From NCBI GenBank assembly GCA_030549205.1, contig JAUKTV010000002.1:1550001-1614000 (forward strand): a DNA stretch of 64,000 nt, in the 5' to 3' direction. Numbering within the stretch: the first letter of the stretch is position 1; every line of letters begins with the position of its first letter. The position numbers were made by a program, and so were the translations under genes. This stretch comes from Apiosordaria backusii (Eukaryota; Ascomycota; Sordariomycetes; Sordariales; Lasiosphaeriaceae). Positions 19,330 through 30,953 of the stretch are shown one piece after another. The notes below the pieces were generated by a model. It was not told where the DNA came from and did not search any database. It was given only the letters and a program-made list of their open reading frames with translations.

Positions 19330-21180
19330 ATGAGCTATTCTCTTGGCCAACATCGACTGGTTCGACAACAACAAGACATGGCACACTCGCCGGTGACCCC
19401 CGTCGGCTCAAGTCTGGGACTTGACGACAAGAGCATCTCCAAGGCTGGAATATCAACAAGCGACCCAGGTGATGGCGAGATAAGCGACCGTGTCGACACC
19501 AGCCACAGTGAGGATGGTGACCATTCAAACGGGCTGTACGCCCACAGAGAGATATCCTTGACACCAGAAGAGAGGAGAGCCGAAAGGAGGTTTCTTCTCA
19601 AGATTGATATCATTATCCTACCGTTAATTGCATCAGTTTACTTTCTTGCCGCGCTGGTACGTTAGCCTCTCATCCTCTTTTTGATCAACCCGCAGACTAA
19701 AATCTTTCACAGGACCGAAGCGATGTCGGAAATGCCGCTGTGGCCGGTATGACGAAGGACCTGAACCTGTCCGCTGCAGAGCTCAGTTTCTGTGTAGCCT
19801 TTTTCTACATTGGTTTCTTGGCTTTCCAGCTGCCAGGTTCAATCATGGTCAGGTTGTTGACACCCCCTATCCAGCTGGGTGCTGCCTTGGTCATCTGGGG
19901 CGGTGCCACCGCAATGTATGTTACTTTCCTCTCTTGTTGACCCAAAGCAAGAGACTAACAAGCCCCCTCACAGCATGACAGAAGCAAACAACTGGCAAAC
20001 CATTGCCGGTCTCCGCATAGTAGTCGGTTGCTTCGAGGCCTTCATCCAAGGCGCCCCGTTGTACCTCACCTTTTGGTACAAACCCCACGAGCTCGCCACC
20101 CGCGGCGCCATCTTCATGTCCATGACCAGCCTAGCCGGGAGTATGAATGGTTTGATAGCATATTCCATTCAGACAACCATGGAGGGTGCTCACGGCCGCC
20201 GAGCCTGGCGCTGGATTTTCCTTATTGAGGGTGTGGCTTCTGTCGGGTTTGGGGTCCTCATCTTTTTCATCTTGCCGAATACTCCCGAGAAGGTTAAGAG
20301 GTGGTTCACGGAGGAGGAGAAGAAGATTGCGTTGAGGAGGACGAAAGAGGCGTATAATATCCCAAACACAAAGGTTAGTTTGGGGCAGCTGAAGGCTACG
20401 GTTAGGGATCCGAAGACTTGGTTCTATTGTGAGTTTTGCTCTTCCCTTTGCTTCGGATGGGAGGATATGTAAGGTATGGGCTAATATGAGATCAGGTGTG
20501 ATCAACCTTGCTGCAGCCATCAGCCAAGCAGCCTGGGGCCAGTTCCTCCCCGTGTTGCTCAACTTGAACGGGTACACCCCCAACGAAGCTCAGATCATGA
20601 GCATCCCCGTCTACGTCTGCGCCGGCGTGTCAGCTATTGCCTGCGGGTACCTCTCTGATCGCTTCCGCATGAGGGGCATCTTCGTCGTTGTCGGCCTCCT
20701 CGTCGCCGCGGCAGGATGGCTGGTGCTAATCCTAAGCAAAAACCAACAACTCTCTTACGCAGGCACTTACTTTGTGGGGATTGGTTCTTCGCCTTGTGTG
20801 ATTGTCATGCTGGCGTGGATGAATAACAACGTCCTAGGCTACACTAAAAAGTAAATTTTCTGCTTCACCTCCCCCTTTGGGAACTTTGCTAACATGACGA
20901 TAGGGCCGGCACACTAGCAATAGTCAACATGATCGGCCACCTCGGCGCCATAGGCGTCTCCTTCTCCTTCAACAACAAACCCGATTACTACCTCGGCAAG
21001 TCGCTCGCGATGGGATCAGCCCTCATCGCGACGTGCACGACAGTCATGTTTTTCTTTTACCTGGACAGGCAAAACGCGCAGAAGCTGGCGAATAAGGACA
21101 CGGTGGAGGCGAGGACGCTGAGACAGAAGACTGTCGAGGAGGTGTACGATGGGCATCCTGATTTTATGTACTCCAAGTAG
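19330..21180 (+). CDS. MFS transporter, Dal5/anion:cation symporter type
   Basis: Exons 19330-19656, 19713-19915, 19974-20428, 20496-20850 and 20904-21180; introns 53-67 nt; 538 aa. Major facilitator of the allantoate/nicotinate (Dal5/Tna1-like, ACS) family, importing small organic anions across the plasma membrane. A hydrophilic ~90-residue N-terminus precedes IIILPLIASVYFLAAL, then DRSDVGNA (equivalent of the DR.N.GNA loop motif), GCFEAFIQGAPLYLTFWY after TM4, GRRAWRWIFLIEG and FIPNTPEK-like LPNTPEKVKRW after TM6, and CGYLSDRFRMRG in the C-half. The hydrophobic spacing fits 12 helices. Substrate unknown. The divergent AtuA-like gene suggests uptake linked to breakdown of a carboxylate, which is inference. 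Confidence 0.85.
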
Positions 21181-22178
21181 ACTGGAATGGACTGGGCTGG
21201 GCTTGACAAGGCATGCCTGGGACTTTGGGTTGGGGGGGGGGGCTGGACTTCGAGATGGGGTACCTAAGGTAAAGCGGATCTTATGGGGGTAGGCGTTTAC
21301 GGCAGCATATCTGGGTCAGGGTGTGCAGGGTTACAGACGATGGAACTTTTTTTGAGCATAGAAAGCATCAAAAATCGAAGAAGACGGTAGTTGAAATCAT
21401 TGATAACAAGGTCGGGGTTACAGAAAATGAGGAGAAATGTCTTGAGTTCAAGCATTGGGGTAACTGAGGTCCCTGACCTAGTTGTGCATAATACTGTGGT
21501 AATAATGCACGAACTTGTGTGCCAATTGGCTTGGTTTACGAAAGAGAAACACCCCCCGATTTAGGAAGGTGGAAGGACACGCGCAAAGGTGGAAAAACGA
21601 TGTCAGCAGGGGACAGCAAGCATCTCAGTGGCTCGGGTTCGGTTTTCTGTCTCTGTGGTGGGGGAGGATCTTGGGGATCACTGGGATCTGCAGAACTTCC
21701 AGGTTTGTGAACACCCTACCCCTGCTCAATTAAATGTTCCGTTTGTTCCCGTGCTTCCCCAATTATGCCCGGGAGGATTTTTAAGTAATAGGTTGCAGGG
21801 GATTGTGGCTTTGAAAAGCTTAGAGAATGGCGCAGCCTGGGTTACAGGGTTGAGGGTAACTACCGGCTGCTGTGTAGGGTAGAAAATCAGCATGGCGGTG
21901 TCTTGGAAGACAAGGGAAGGAGTCGTACGGATCGTATAATGTCTTGCCAATGAGGCCTGCCTTGGGTCTACGCGTCGTCATAGGTAAGGCATAGTCGATG
22001 GGTACCCACGCTCTCGGGTGCAACGGGTTTGAGATGAATCACGATGAATCGCGACTTTGTAAAGTCCGAGGTGATGATCGCAATTCTTGGTGGAATATAA
22101 GAGTTGGAATAGTCTTTCTTTCAGTGTTTCAATTCACTGACTTTGATCCCTCATCTCAATTAATTTCAGCAGCCCATC
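21181..22178. other. intergenic, no gene seen
   Basis: Includes a G9-10 run near 21232-21242. Short frames at 21515-21882 lack any motif. Confidence 0.4.
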
Positions 22179-23961
22179 ATGAGATCCTTTTCTCCCTCTT
22201 TACGAGGGTTGACAGTCTTGTCGGTTCTTCTATCACTCTCATTAGCAGCAGCCAAACCCCTCTCTTTCAGGGCTCTCAAAAATGACACAACAGTAGCCGT
22301 GAACAAGATCAGTTGGGCGCCATGTGGCTTCAACACCTCAATCTATGCCCTGCCGGATCACATCGACTGCGGTAGCCTTGTTGTACCCCTCGATTACACT
22401 GACTCGAGTTCCAATGAGACACTCACTTTGTCGCTGTTGAGAAGCAAAGCAATTGTCAACACCACCAGTCATAAAAAAAGCATGCTCTTCAATTTTGGTG
22501 GACCTGGCTATGAAGCGAGATTGAGTTTGGCTGCTCTTGCGCCAATGTTGCATAAGTATGCCCCCTTTCTTCCTTGAGTTGATTAGGTAGTCATAGACTG
22601 ACAAAATCGTAGCATGACTGGCGGTGAATACGATCTTATCGCTTTTGATCCTCGGTATGTCTCTGACTTTGGATCCTCTTCATCCTTTCTTGTCAGATGC
22701 TAATGTCAGTAACAGTGGCACCGCCGACACCATCACTTTCAAATGCTTCGCCAACGTCACCGATCGCCTCGTCGCAACAACCTCCCTCCCCATGCACGAC
22801 CTCACTCCCGGCGCCAGCGGCCCAAATGCCTTCGCCGAAAGCTTTGCCAACGCCGTCGCCTTCTCCCAGCGCTGTGCTTCGTTCAACGTAGACCCAACTC
22901 TCAAAAAGCGAGCCGAAGTCCTCGGCACGGGGATGGTAGCCCGCGACCTCATGGCCGTAGTCGACTCCCTCCACGCCCACGAGGGAGAGGATGGGCTCCT
23001 GCACTACTGGGGTATCTCTTATGGCTCCCTCCTCGGCGAGACCGTCGCCGCCCTCTTCCCCGACAGAATGGAGCGCGTCGTCCTCGATGGTATTGTTAAT
23101 GCCGAGCACTACTACCATCATTTCGGCCTCGACATCGACCAGCTCCTCTCCTCCGACACCGCCTTCCGCAGCGTGCTATTCGACTGCATTACCGTCGGCA
23201 CCTCCCGATGCGCCCTCGCTGACATCAACTCCACCGCTGCCGAGCTCGAGACCACGCTCTTGCAAATGGTCGACCGGTACCAAACCAACCCCGTCGCTGC
23301 CGCTGGCCGGGTGATCAACGGGAAGTTTGTGAAGGAGCTGCTGATTATCATTATCAAATACCCCACCGGCGTTGTCCCAATTGCTACAAAGTATATCAGA
23401 TCGCTGCTAGAAGGGAAAGATTTGAATCAAGTGGTTGCGTTTTATCAGGGGATGTATGAGAGTGTGAGCATGGGAGATAACGATGCGCTGTCGGGGATTG
23501 CGTGCTTGGATAAGGTTGTTAAAGCGACGAGCGTTAAGGATGAGCAACTACTGGAAGATACCGAGTACATCCGGAACACTACCAAGATCTTTGGAGGGTT
23601 CTTAGCTGGGATCACCACTCAGTGTGCGGAATGGCCATTTGAAGGGAAGGGAAAGTATGAAGAGCACTGGTTTGATGAGCAAGGAAACCCAAAGGTTATT
23701 AAGACGAGAAAGCCGGTTTTGTTCGTGGGAAACCGGTATGATCCGGTTACTCCGGTCAAGTCGGCGGTGACTATGTCCAAGATCTTTGAGGGGAGCCGGG
23801 TGCTGGAGAGGGATGCGTTTGGCCATGGGTCGGTTGCGCAGTCGTCGGACTGCACGACGCAGGTGCTGAGGGGTTATTTTGGGAGCCAGATGGTCTTGCC
23901 TGAGGACCAGAAGGTTTGCGAGGTCGATGTTGGCGTGTTTGATCTCGGTCCTTTTCCTTGA
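22179..23961 (+). CDS. secreted serine peptidase, S33/TAP-like alpha/beta hydrolase
   Basis: Exons 22179-22555, 22613-22654 and 22716-23961; introns 57 and 61 nt; the middle exon is only 42 nt; 554 aa. A signal peptide (LTVLSVLLSLSLAAA, residues ~10-24) indicates secretion. The alpha/beta hydrolase core shows oxyanion motif FNFGGPG (~105), nucleophile elbow GISYGS (Ser ~241), Asp in GNRYDPVTP (~482) and His in FGHGSVAQ (~510). The C-terminal part matches the TAP-like domain of tripeptidyl-aminopeptidase-type enzymes, which remove N-terminal residues or tripeptides. Several N-glycosylation sequons fit an extracellular enzyme. A complete triad is visible; peptide specificity is not. Confidence 0.85.
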
Positions 23962-26701
23962 ACATGCTTTGGGACTTGAGTTAGTTTATTGAATGATTCG
24001 TGTATAGGTAGATAGACTTTTGGGTTAGAAAGGCGCGTTCGCAACTCAGCATATTGATATCACATAGACGATATTACCTCTTCTCTTCTCGATACCCGAC
24101 CGGGTTGGACTCGTTGCGGTTTGGTCAGACATTGAATTCATGGGCACGGGTTGATATTGAATAACCGAAAAACCAACCCTGGTCAGCCATGTAATAAAGA
24201 AAGCAGGCACCTGTCCTGATATACCAGACAAGTCTGTAGTCTGCCGTCACGAGTTCCGGGCGTTCATTTCGGAGATGGTCGTCCGAGCCAACGAGGTAGA
24301 GCGTTATACTCCCGGTAGACAAGAATCTCAAAGTGAGACATTGAGTTTCTTCTCTCGCTGGTGAGTTGACGTTGGGATCGTCAAGGTCGCTGATCCGGGG
24401 TCATGTCTGCGAGACAGCCCATGCCAGCAGACACGTGGTGGAGAGACATTTCTATTTTGAGGCCTGATTTGAGTGGATAGCAAAGATGCAAAGATGCAAA
24501 GAAGCGCGTCGAGGTCGTGATTTGTCCCGGCACTTGACAAAAAACTCCGGCCTCCAGAATATGAGTTCAAGAAGTCGTCAAGATATTGCCAAGCTTGACT
24601 TGATCAGTGTCACACAGTGCTTTTGGTGGCCCGTGCTACAGTCAATGCCCCGCAACGCGTCCTGCGCGTCCAAGAGGGGCTGTCAGTGTTGCATCAAGCA
24701 CCTTGCCAGTTGCCAGCAGAACTCGCTGTTTTCTTCCGTCGTTGGCATCTCCCTTTTTGACAATTGATTCATCAATTTGCGACAAGTGCCCAAGACCTCA
24801 TGACGCACATTCTCCCGCCTGAGTCGGCCAAGGCTGCGCAACGCGTGTGGAATCGAAATGTCTTCACCTCCAACCTCGCGACTTTCACCAACTCCATCTC
24901 CAACCTCTCAGCTTTTGCTATTCAGCTGTCCCGCACCTTGCGACTGAGGAGCATACCCTGAAGCATTTCGCGATTATTGAGTCAGTCATTCTCGGCGCCG
25001 CCATGTTGGTTGTATTCGATATCGCGGTCGGCAATTGCGGTTGCATTGATGCGTGTGTGTGTGCTCAGTGTGCATGCGTCAGAGTCCCGAGCGAGCCGAA
25101 AGTCGGCTAATATGCAGCAAGATTGAGTGCAGGACCGCGAGAGCCTGTCGCTGATACTGATTTGGACTTTGCAGTTTGCTTCTCTCGATGCGCTTCACGT
25201 CAAAACTTCGTTCTTGGCCTCCCATTGGGCCGCCCAGCTCTGCGTTGGTGGTTGCAGGCGCTCCGAATCTGCCATCGTTGCCCCTGCCAAGACATCATCG
25301 GCTTCTGCTTGGGCCACGACCCTGGTCCGAACGACTTGCGAACACCTTTGAACCTCTTCAAGGCCCAATGGCCCAGAAACTTGCAAACATGCTCATCCTC
25401 GCAATCCAAATTCAGGATCTGGTGCTGGGTACTTGGTCGGCGTCGCAAGCAGAAACTTACAAACCGCACGCCCAGCTTGGTTCATTGACGTCTACGTCGT
25501 TGGGTCCCCACAAGTTTGAGGCTCTTCAGTGGATGGGAGGCGCTAGCCGAGTTCATCTGCCAGCGTGTCGTTCGGTTTCATGTTGAGCTCGCTGGGTTCA
25601 TGAGTTGCGCAGGTACTGGAAGGTTGTCCTTGGGAGACGCATAAGGTGTGGTGGGGCAACCATTTGTTTCCCCTTTTTGATGTCAACCTGCGCCTCACTT
25701 CCCCTTTTTGCGGCCCAAAGAAGACTTGCATGAATGTTTCTGCTTGCCGCTCTTGTTCATCACCGTCTTGTCATCCTGCTTCCAGGGCCAGAGCTTGGGC
25801 TCCATTCAGTCATCGATGCGGCCCGTCTAATCTCATCAGCCCTGTTTATCTGCCAGTGGCAGGTTTTACTGGCATATATATATCAGGGGTCTCTGTTAAG
25901 ATATCACCGAGATATATCTGATGCTCTGCATTGGGCCAAGTCGGGCTGCTTGTGCAAGCTGCCAACTTTTCTCTGTACCTGGAACAAATCTCCTCGAATT
26001 ATACCCGGACGCCACGTACCAATTTGGCGAGATATCTGCCGAGGAGGGTTGATGAAGGACTGGAATGACGGAACATTTTTTGCTTGTTTCATGCTTTGCC
26101 AAGTTCACACTGAGGCTCCAATCATTCAGCACTGCCCACACTGTTTGACGCTCGATGGATTCAGATGTGGACTGATCCAGACCTTTGCATCTCCACTTAG
26201 ACGCGATCTGGTCAGGGGTACGCAGCCCGCAACCACAGGTCCGGTTGATACCAGCATGCCGATGGTGGATGTTGCAAGCGCTTTGAGATGGGCGTGGCGG
26301 GCAATATAGATGCATTTATATCTCCCTATTTTTCCGCGCTCTTCATTTCCTATCCAGGTTCTCTAACCTGTCTGCTGCCTTGATTGCTTGAAGCGCTTAC
26401 CTTCTTTTATTCCCTTACCTAGATCAGTTCTTGTCTTTGGTCATCATCACTGTCCTTCTTTCCTTTTCCCGGTTTTCGAGAAACCGCAGGCCCTTCATTT
26501 TTGTTGATATAGCTCTTTCCGAGTTTATCATCACTCACTTTTCGACATCACGTTCACTTTTTCCCTGACTAAAGCCTCACGCTGTCTCTGACACTCACTC
26601 TTTGTATCTGAGCTTCAACAACCACAGCATCTTGTTCTGTATACATCTTATACCAGTATATTTATACCCTCTTTTTGGGCATATTGTCCAACCTCGTCAC
26701 C
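23962..26701. other. long intergenic region
   Basis: 2.7 kb without a gene I can support. Frames such as 25734-26309 have no family motifs or matching splice signals. The last ~350 bases are C/T-rich, as in fungal promoters and leaders, and probably serve the glucanase gene. Confidence 0.4.
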
Positions 26702-27671
26702 ATGCGCGCCGACATCATCGCTTTTGCGTCTCTCTTTTCTACTCTCGCCTCGGCCGGCGCCGTCCCCAACTACCCCGGCTACCAGACACTATGGTCGGAT
26801 AACTTTGCAGGTGCTGCGGGTCAGATGCCCAACAGCAACCTCTGGAATACCATCACCAAGTATGTTTCTCTCCTCCCCTGTCTCTCCTGCTTTCCCTGCT
26901 AACACCACCCAGCCTCAAGACCAACAACGACCTCCAAGAATACACGACGTCCAATGCGAACCTCCAGCTTTCCGGAGGCGGCACCGTCCAAATCATTCCC
27001 CGGCGCAACCCTCAAACCGGTCAATGGACCTCGGCCCGCATTGAAACCAAAGCCGTCTTCGCTCCCGCCCCAAACAAAGTCACCATCTTCGAAGGCTCCA
27101 TCCGCTTCGGCGACCACCCAACCCACCTCAAACAAGGGATATGGCCCGCGTTTTGGATGCTGGGGAAGGCAATCCACCAGGGAACACCATGGCCGCAGTG
27201 CGGGGAGCTCGATATTATGGAGACGATCAATGGCGTGCCGACGGCGTATGGGACCGTTCACTGCGGGAGCTTCCCGGGGGGGCCGTGCAATGAGCCGATT
27301 GGGAGGCATGGGACGATTGGGATCACGCCCAGCGGGTGGCATACTTATCGGATAAAGGTTGATAGGTCACGAGCTGGGGGGAGGTGGGAGAATGAGGAGA
27401 TTCAGTGGGAGGTGGATGGACGGTTGTATTATACGCTGAGAGGGAGTGAGGTGGGGGATCAGGGGGTTTGGGGGACGTTGGCGCATAGCCCGATGTTTTT
27501 GATTTTGAATGTGGCTGTGGGGGGGGATTGGTGAGTTTTCTGATTTCTTCATCTCATCATTCTTTGTTGGGGACTAACGAGTGAAATAGGCCCGGCGCAC
27601 CCAATGCCCAGACTGCAGACAGCTACGGCAGTATGATGGAGGTCGAGTACGTCGCTGTGTACTCGTCGTAG
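26702..27671 (+). CDS. GH16 endo-beta-1,3(4)-glucanase-like secreted enzyme
   Basis: Exons 26702-26859, 26913-27530 and 27590-27671; introns 53 and 59 nt; 285 aa. A signal peptide (first ~19 residues, ending around SAGA) precedes a single glycoside hydrolase family 16 domain. The catalytic motif GELDIMETI supplies nucleophile Glu (~151), assisting Asp (~153) and acid/base Glu (~156). Other GH16 features are WPAFWMLG, the WH.Y-type strand GWHTYRIKVDR and the closing LILNVAVGGDWPGAPN. It resembles fungal laminarinase-type enzymes acting on beta-1,3/1,4- or beta-1,3-glucan. There is no GPI signal or binding module. The end (MMEVEYVAVYSS) is the usual GH16 terminus. Confidence 0.9.
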
Positions 27672-28021
27672 TCTGTCTGTTTGCTGGCCAAAAGCTTTGA
27701 CATAATGATGAAAAATGGCTGGAAAATGGGACCACTTGTCACTCGTTAATGATACGGCGTTTTGGAATGGATGGATGATACCAAGATTGGATACACATAC
27801 AATGGGCTCACTTCTTCGCTTCTTTTGTACATATTGCTCTTGCTCAGCCTGAGGCTAGACTTAGTGTTAAGAAGTGTTACTACAGCAACCCTCGGTGACT
27901 TAGAGTTTACTGGATCTATGAGCTGATTAAGATTCAGTAACACGACGCCACCTATACTGGTGAACTTATTACCTACCTTACCGATATTTAAACTCCCAAG
28001 ACAAATCATCGTCGCACGACA

Positions 28022-28704
28022 CTGACAGCCCTCCTCCCGACAGTCATATGGGTGTTCCCGCAAGCGAAAACTCTCCACTCGGAAAGGCTCGACACGGACA
28101 TGTCGCAGTGGTTTGACATCTGGGCGCTTGAAAACCTGCGAGAACTCAGCGAGGTGCAGGTCCCGGGTTTGCGGGAGAGTGTTGATCTCGTTAGCAAAAT
28201 AATCAAAGACGAGGAACGGCTCGCTCCGAGAAGCGGGATATTTCTTGGGGGGGGGTAAGCCAGGGGTTTGCAACGTATAGTCCTCCTTCGTATCCTCTCA
28301 TTTTCATCCCAACTAAGTCATCAGTTACTCATGATATTGATTTGACTCTAGCTCGCTGGCCACCCTCTTCGCCGACGGCAAAGGAGGTCTTGTTGGCCTC
28401 ACCGGATTCTGCAGCTGGTTTTCCCTCGCAGACGAAGCCACGTTCATAATCCACCAACATGGTGGTTCGAATCCCCTTGAGCGGATGGCTAGCTTGCAGC
28501 GCCTCTATCTCAGCGATAAAAACGACAACACCAAGAATGACGGACAAAACTCGGAGCCATCATCGGTAATGCAGCTCACATCGGCGCCCATTCTTCTGGA
28601 GCAAAGTCGGGACGACCCCTGTCATCTCTGTCGACAATGGCATGCGCATGCGGGACATCTTGATCGAGCAGCTTGGCTTTTGCGGGGTTGAATGGCGAGT
28701 GTAG
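28022..28704 (+). pseudogene. acyl-protein thioesterase/carboxylesterase-like pseudogene
   Basis: Remnant of a phospholipase/carboxylesterase (APT1-like) serine hydrolase. Pieces in order: LLPTVIWVFPQAKTLHSER, DTDMSQWFDIWAL, PGLRESVDLV and RSGIFLGG; then after a run of nine G (28247-28255) the frame is wrong. The nucleophile motif GVSQGFAT survives only in the shifted frame. After a plausible 77-nt intron (28275-28351), LATLFADGKGGLVGLTGFCS and SRDDP follow, then a second shift in CCCC (28616-28619) separates SRDDP from VISVDNGMRM. The N-terminus is missing. Both shifts lie in homopolymers, so base-calling error is possible for them, but the missing 5' part still argues for a relic. Confidence 0.68.
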
Positions 28705-28931
28705 CGATGAGGGGCACTGGGTGAATGAACCAAGGGGTTGTCATTTTTGTGAGAAGGGCTATGTATGGGCGAAAGTGGAGGGGGGATGGCTGTAAGGAAA
28801 CTTACCAAAGCCGATTCTTCAAACGAGATGGTAAGAACAAGGGGGTTGTGATGGTCCCTTGATGCGGTTGCAAAAGTGGGGACAAAAAAAGAAAAGAGGT
28901 TGGAGTGCAGAAAAAATGGTAAATAAATTCG

Positions 28932-29012
28932 ACGTGGGCCTGATTCGAACAGACGCTCCCGAAGGAACAAGATTTCTAGTCTTGCGCATTAGACCACTCT
29001 GCCACCACGCCT
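28932..29012 (-). tRNA. tRNA-Ser(AGA)
   Basis: 81-nt cloverleaf on the complement: acceptor GGCGTGG pairs with CCACGTC (one G-U); the D-arm follows GTGGCAGAGTGGTCTAATGC; the anticodon stem CAAGA/TCTTG encloses loop CTAGAAA with anticodon AGA; a long class II variable arm; T-arm with GTTCGAATC. No intron. It reads UCU/UCC serine codons. Confidence 0.93.
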
Positions 29013-30777
29013 TGAGATGCTAAAATCTGCCGAGTCAACGCATCATGATTGGGTGACTCCCATCCCAGCTTAAACTCGAATGCTTCGATTTGTCCCGGGC
29101 TTCATCACCTTTGCTTGAAGTCACCATCTTCTCTCATTGTTTGTCAGGATTGTTGCGGAAACGGTAAGAGAGTAAATCTATCTCCCTCAAACAACCAATC
29201 ACTCCCTTCGCCTGGAGTACCGGAGTTTTGTCCGTCTTGTACCCTCAAATCCCACCAGGAAACAACTGAAGATCGCAATGATCAACGGTGCATGACATCG
29301 TTGCCTCACTTTTTATTAGTTGAGTGACTTGCTTGCTTGATGTGTGATGTCGCGGGTGATGATGCCACACAACTAAGCATGTGGGAAACCGATGAGTCGC
29401 CGCCGTCTGCTCAATGCGTAACCCGAGCCGGAAGAAAGCCGTTTCCTTGCAGTCGCATCATCGTGACGCCGCCCATCATCAACGTCAATGGCGGCGCCAG
29501 CGACATCGAGAAGAAAAGAAACATGGCTGGAGGATAAACACACCCACTACCCTCCTACTGTACTACTGGGAGTTTGGAATCGTTTTGTCCTATTCCTGGG
29601 GAGGTATATATTTCTCCGTGTGCGCGTTCCGACTGAGGTTCAAGGCCCGGTTTTGTCGGGAGTCGAATCATCGGAAGTCGGAAGGGGGTACAGTATGTTA
29701 CAGGGCCGATAGATAGCCCTTCCGAGTTTCCGTCCATCTGATAGTTCTTGCACTTTCCACTCTACTAGGTTCGGGACTGGGAATAGGTATTCGGGCCCGG
29801 CGGCATGAGATTTCGGGCTGAAAAGATCAGATTTGGAAAGTTTCTCTGAAGAGTCTACTTCAGAACTTCAGATCCGGGGCTCTGTTTTTTCAAGCCACAA
29901 GAGCGTGAAGATCACAGACACTCAAGAATACCTTATGGCACTCCCGCACAAGCAGTACTAAAATCGAAATGTCCGCTCACACCCTCAAGTTCCTCTTCAT
30001 GTAGGCTATCGGCCTTCACAAATTCCCCTCCGCACATCTGTCATCACCATCAGGAGAGCTTTTAAACGAAGAAAAGAAATATTGAGTTTCGGGTCTCATG
30101 CATGGCTTGTAAAGAAAGTGTGCTAGTGAGAACATGAGAGAAAGAAGAGGGGTGGGGAACGGTGACACGAGTTGCCTCACACAGTGCCTGCTGGCAGTCT
30201 CTCTCACTCCTTACTGCGTATGTCATGGGTGTCTGCAAGTGAGGCAGGCACCTAACAAGATGTCCAAACCGGCCAAGACTTTGTTTAAAGAAGTCCTCGT
30301 GAGCGATATACCCCCAATGGTCCCATTCTCCATGTCTTACCCCCAAGCAAGAAACGCACTATTCTTGCAGAAAAAAACCCTTACTTCATTCTTTGACAAA
30401 AAAGCGGCCCGCTGGTGGGGGTACCGGGAGAAGAAGCAAAAAAGAGTTTTGGTTCACCCGTGTCTCTCCAGACAGTGTGAGTAACTCTAAGCAAGCAAAG
30501 TGGTCATGTATGTCTCACCTCCCACGCCGCCGCAAATAGAAGTGTGACATTGAAACCGTGTTATTCGTCAGAGACTGGGATAGCTATACCGGAACTGAAC
30601 ATACACACTCCATTACTTTGAACGATGCATGTTGCCGTTTCTTGGTGACATTGGGATTGGGCGCTTATCCCAGAGGAGTTTATGTATCAGGTGAAGATGT
30701 TCTAGATATTGTGTTGCTGGGAATTTTGTCAACTGCATGATACTCCTCTATATTCTAATCTTCTGAACAAGCAAAGC
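29013..30777. other. intergenic between tRNA-Ser and 5S rRNA
   Basis: No protein gene recognised. TATATTCTAA at 30750-30759, about 20-28 bases before the 5S gene, resembles the TATA-like upstream element of Neurospora 5S genes. Confidence 0.4.
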
Positions 30778-30896
30778 ACATACGACCATAGACAACTGAA
30801 AATACGGGATCCCGTCCGCTCTCCCCTAGTCAAACAGTTGATCGGCAGATTAGTACTCAGGTGGGTGACCACTGGGGAATCCCTGCTGTTGTATGT
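30778..30896 (+). rRNA. 5S ribosomal RNA, dispersed copy
   Basis: 119 nt opening ACATACGACCATAGAC and closing CCCTGCTGTTGTATGT, with the conserved internal control region CGGGATCCCGTCCGCTCTCC and TTAGTACTCAGGTGGGTGAC. The first and last bases pair (ACATAC/GTATGT). A single isolated copy is expected in Pezizomycotina, where 5S genes are scattered. It overlaps no coding sequence and lies just past the 3' end of the convergent GMC oxidoreductase gene. Confidence 0.93.
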
Positions 30897-30903
30897 TTTT
30901 TTT
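30896..30903 (+). terminator. RNA polymerase III T-run terminator of 5S rRNA
   Basis: Eight consecutive T directly at the 3' end of the 5S sequence, the usual Pol III stop. Confidence 0.85.
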
Positions 30904-30953
30904 CACCAGGTCTCCACCTGGTGGGTCCCCTTTTTGACCCCTTTTTCGGCTCT

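Noticed and set aside
22693..23121. 142-codon minus-strand frame opposite the S33 peptidase
   Set aside because: Complementary shadow of a GC-rich coding exon with a clear catalytic motif on the plus strand.
25734..26309. 191-codon frame in the long intergenic region before GH16
   Set aside because: No recognisable domain, no matching splice signals, and competing frames of similar length on the other strand.
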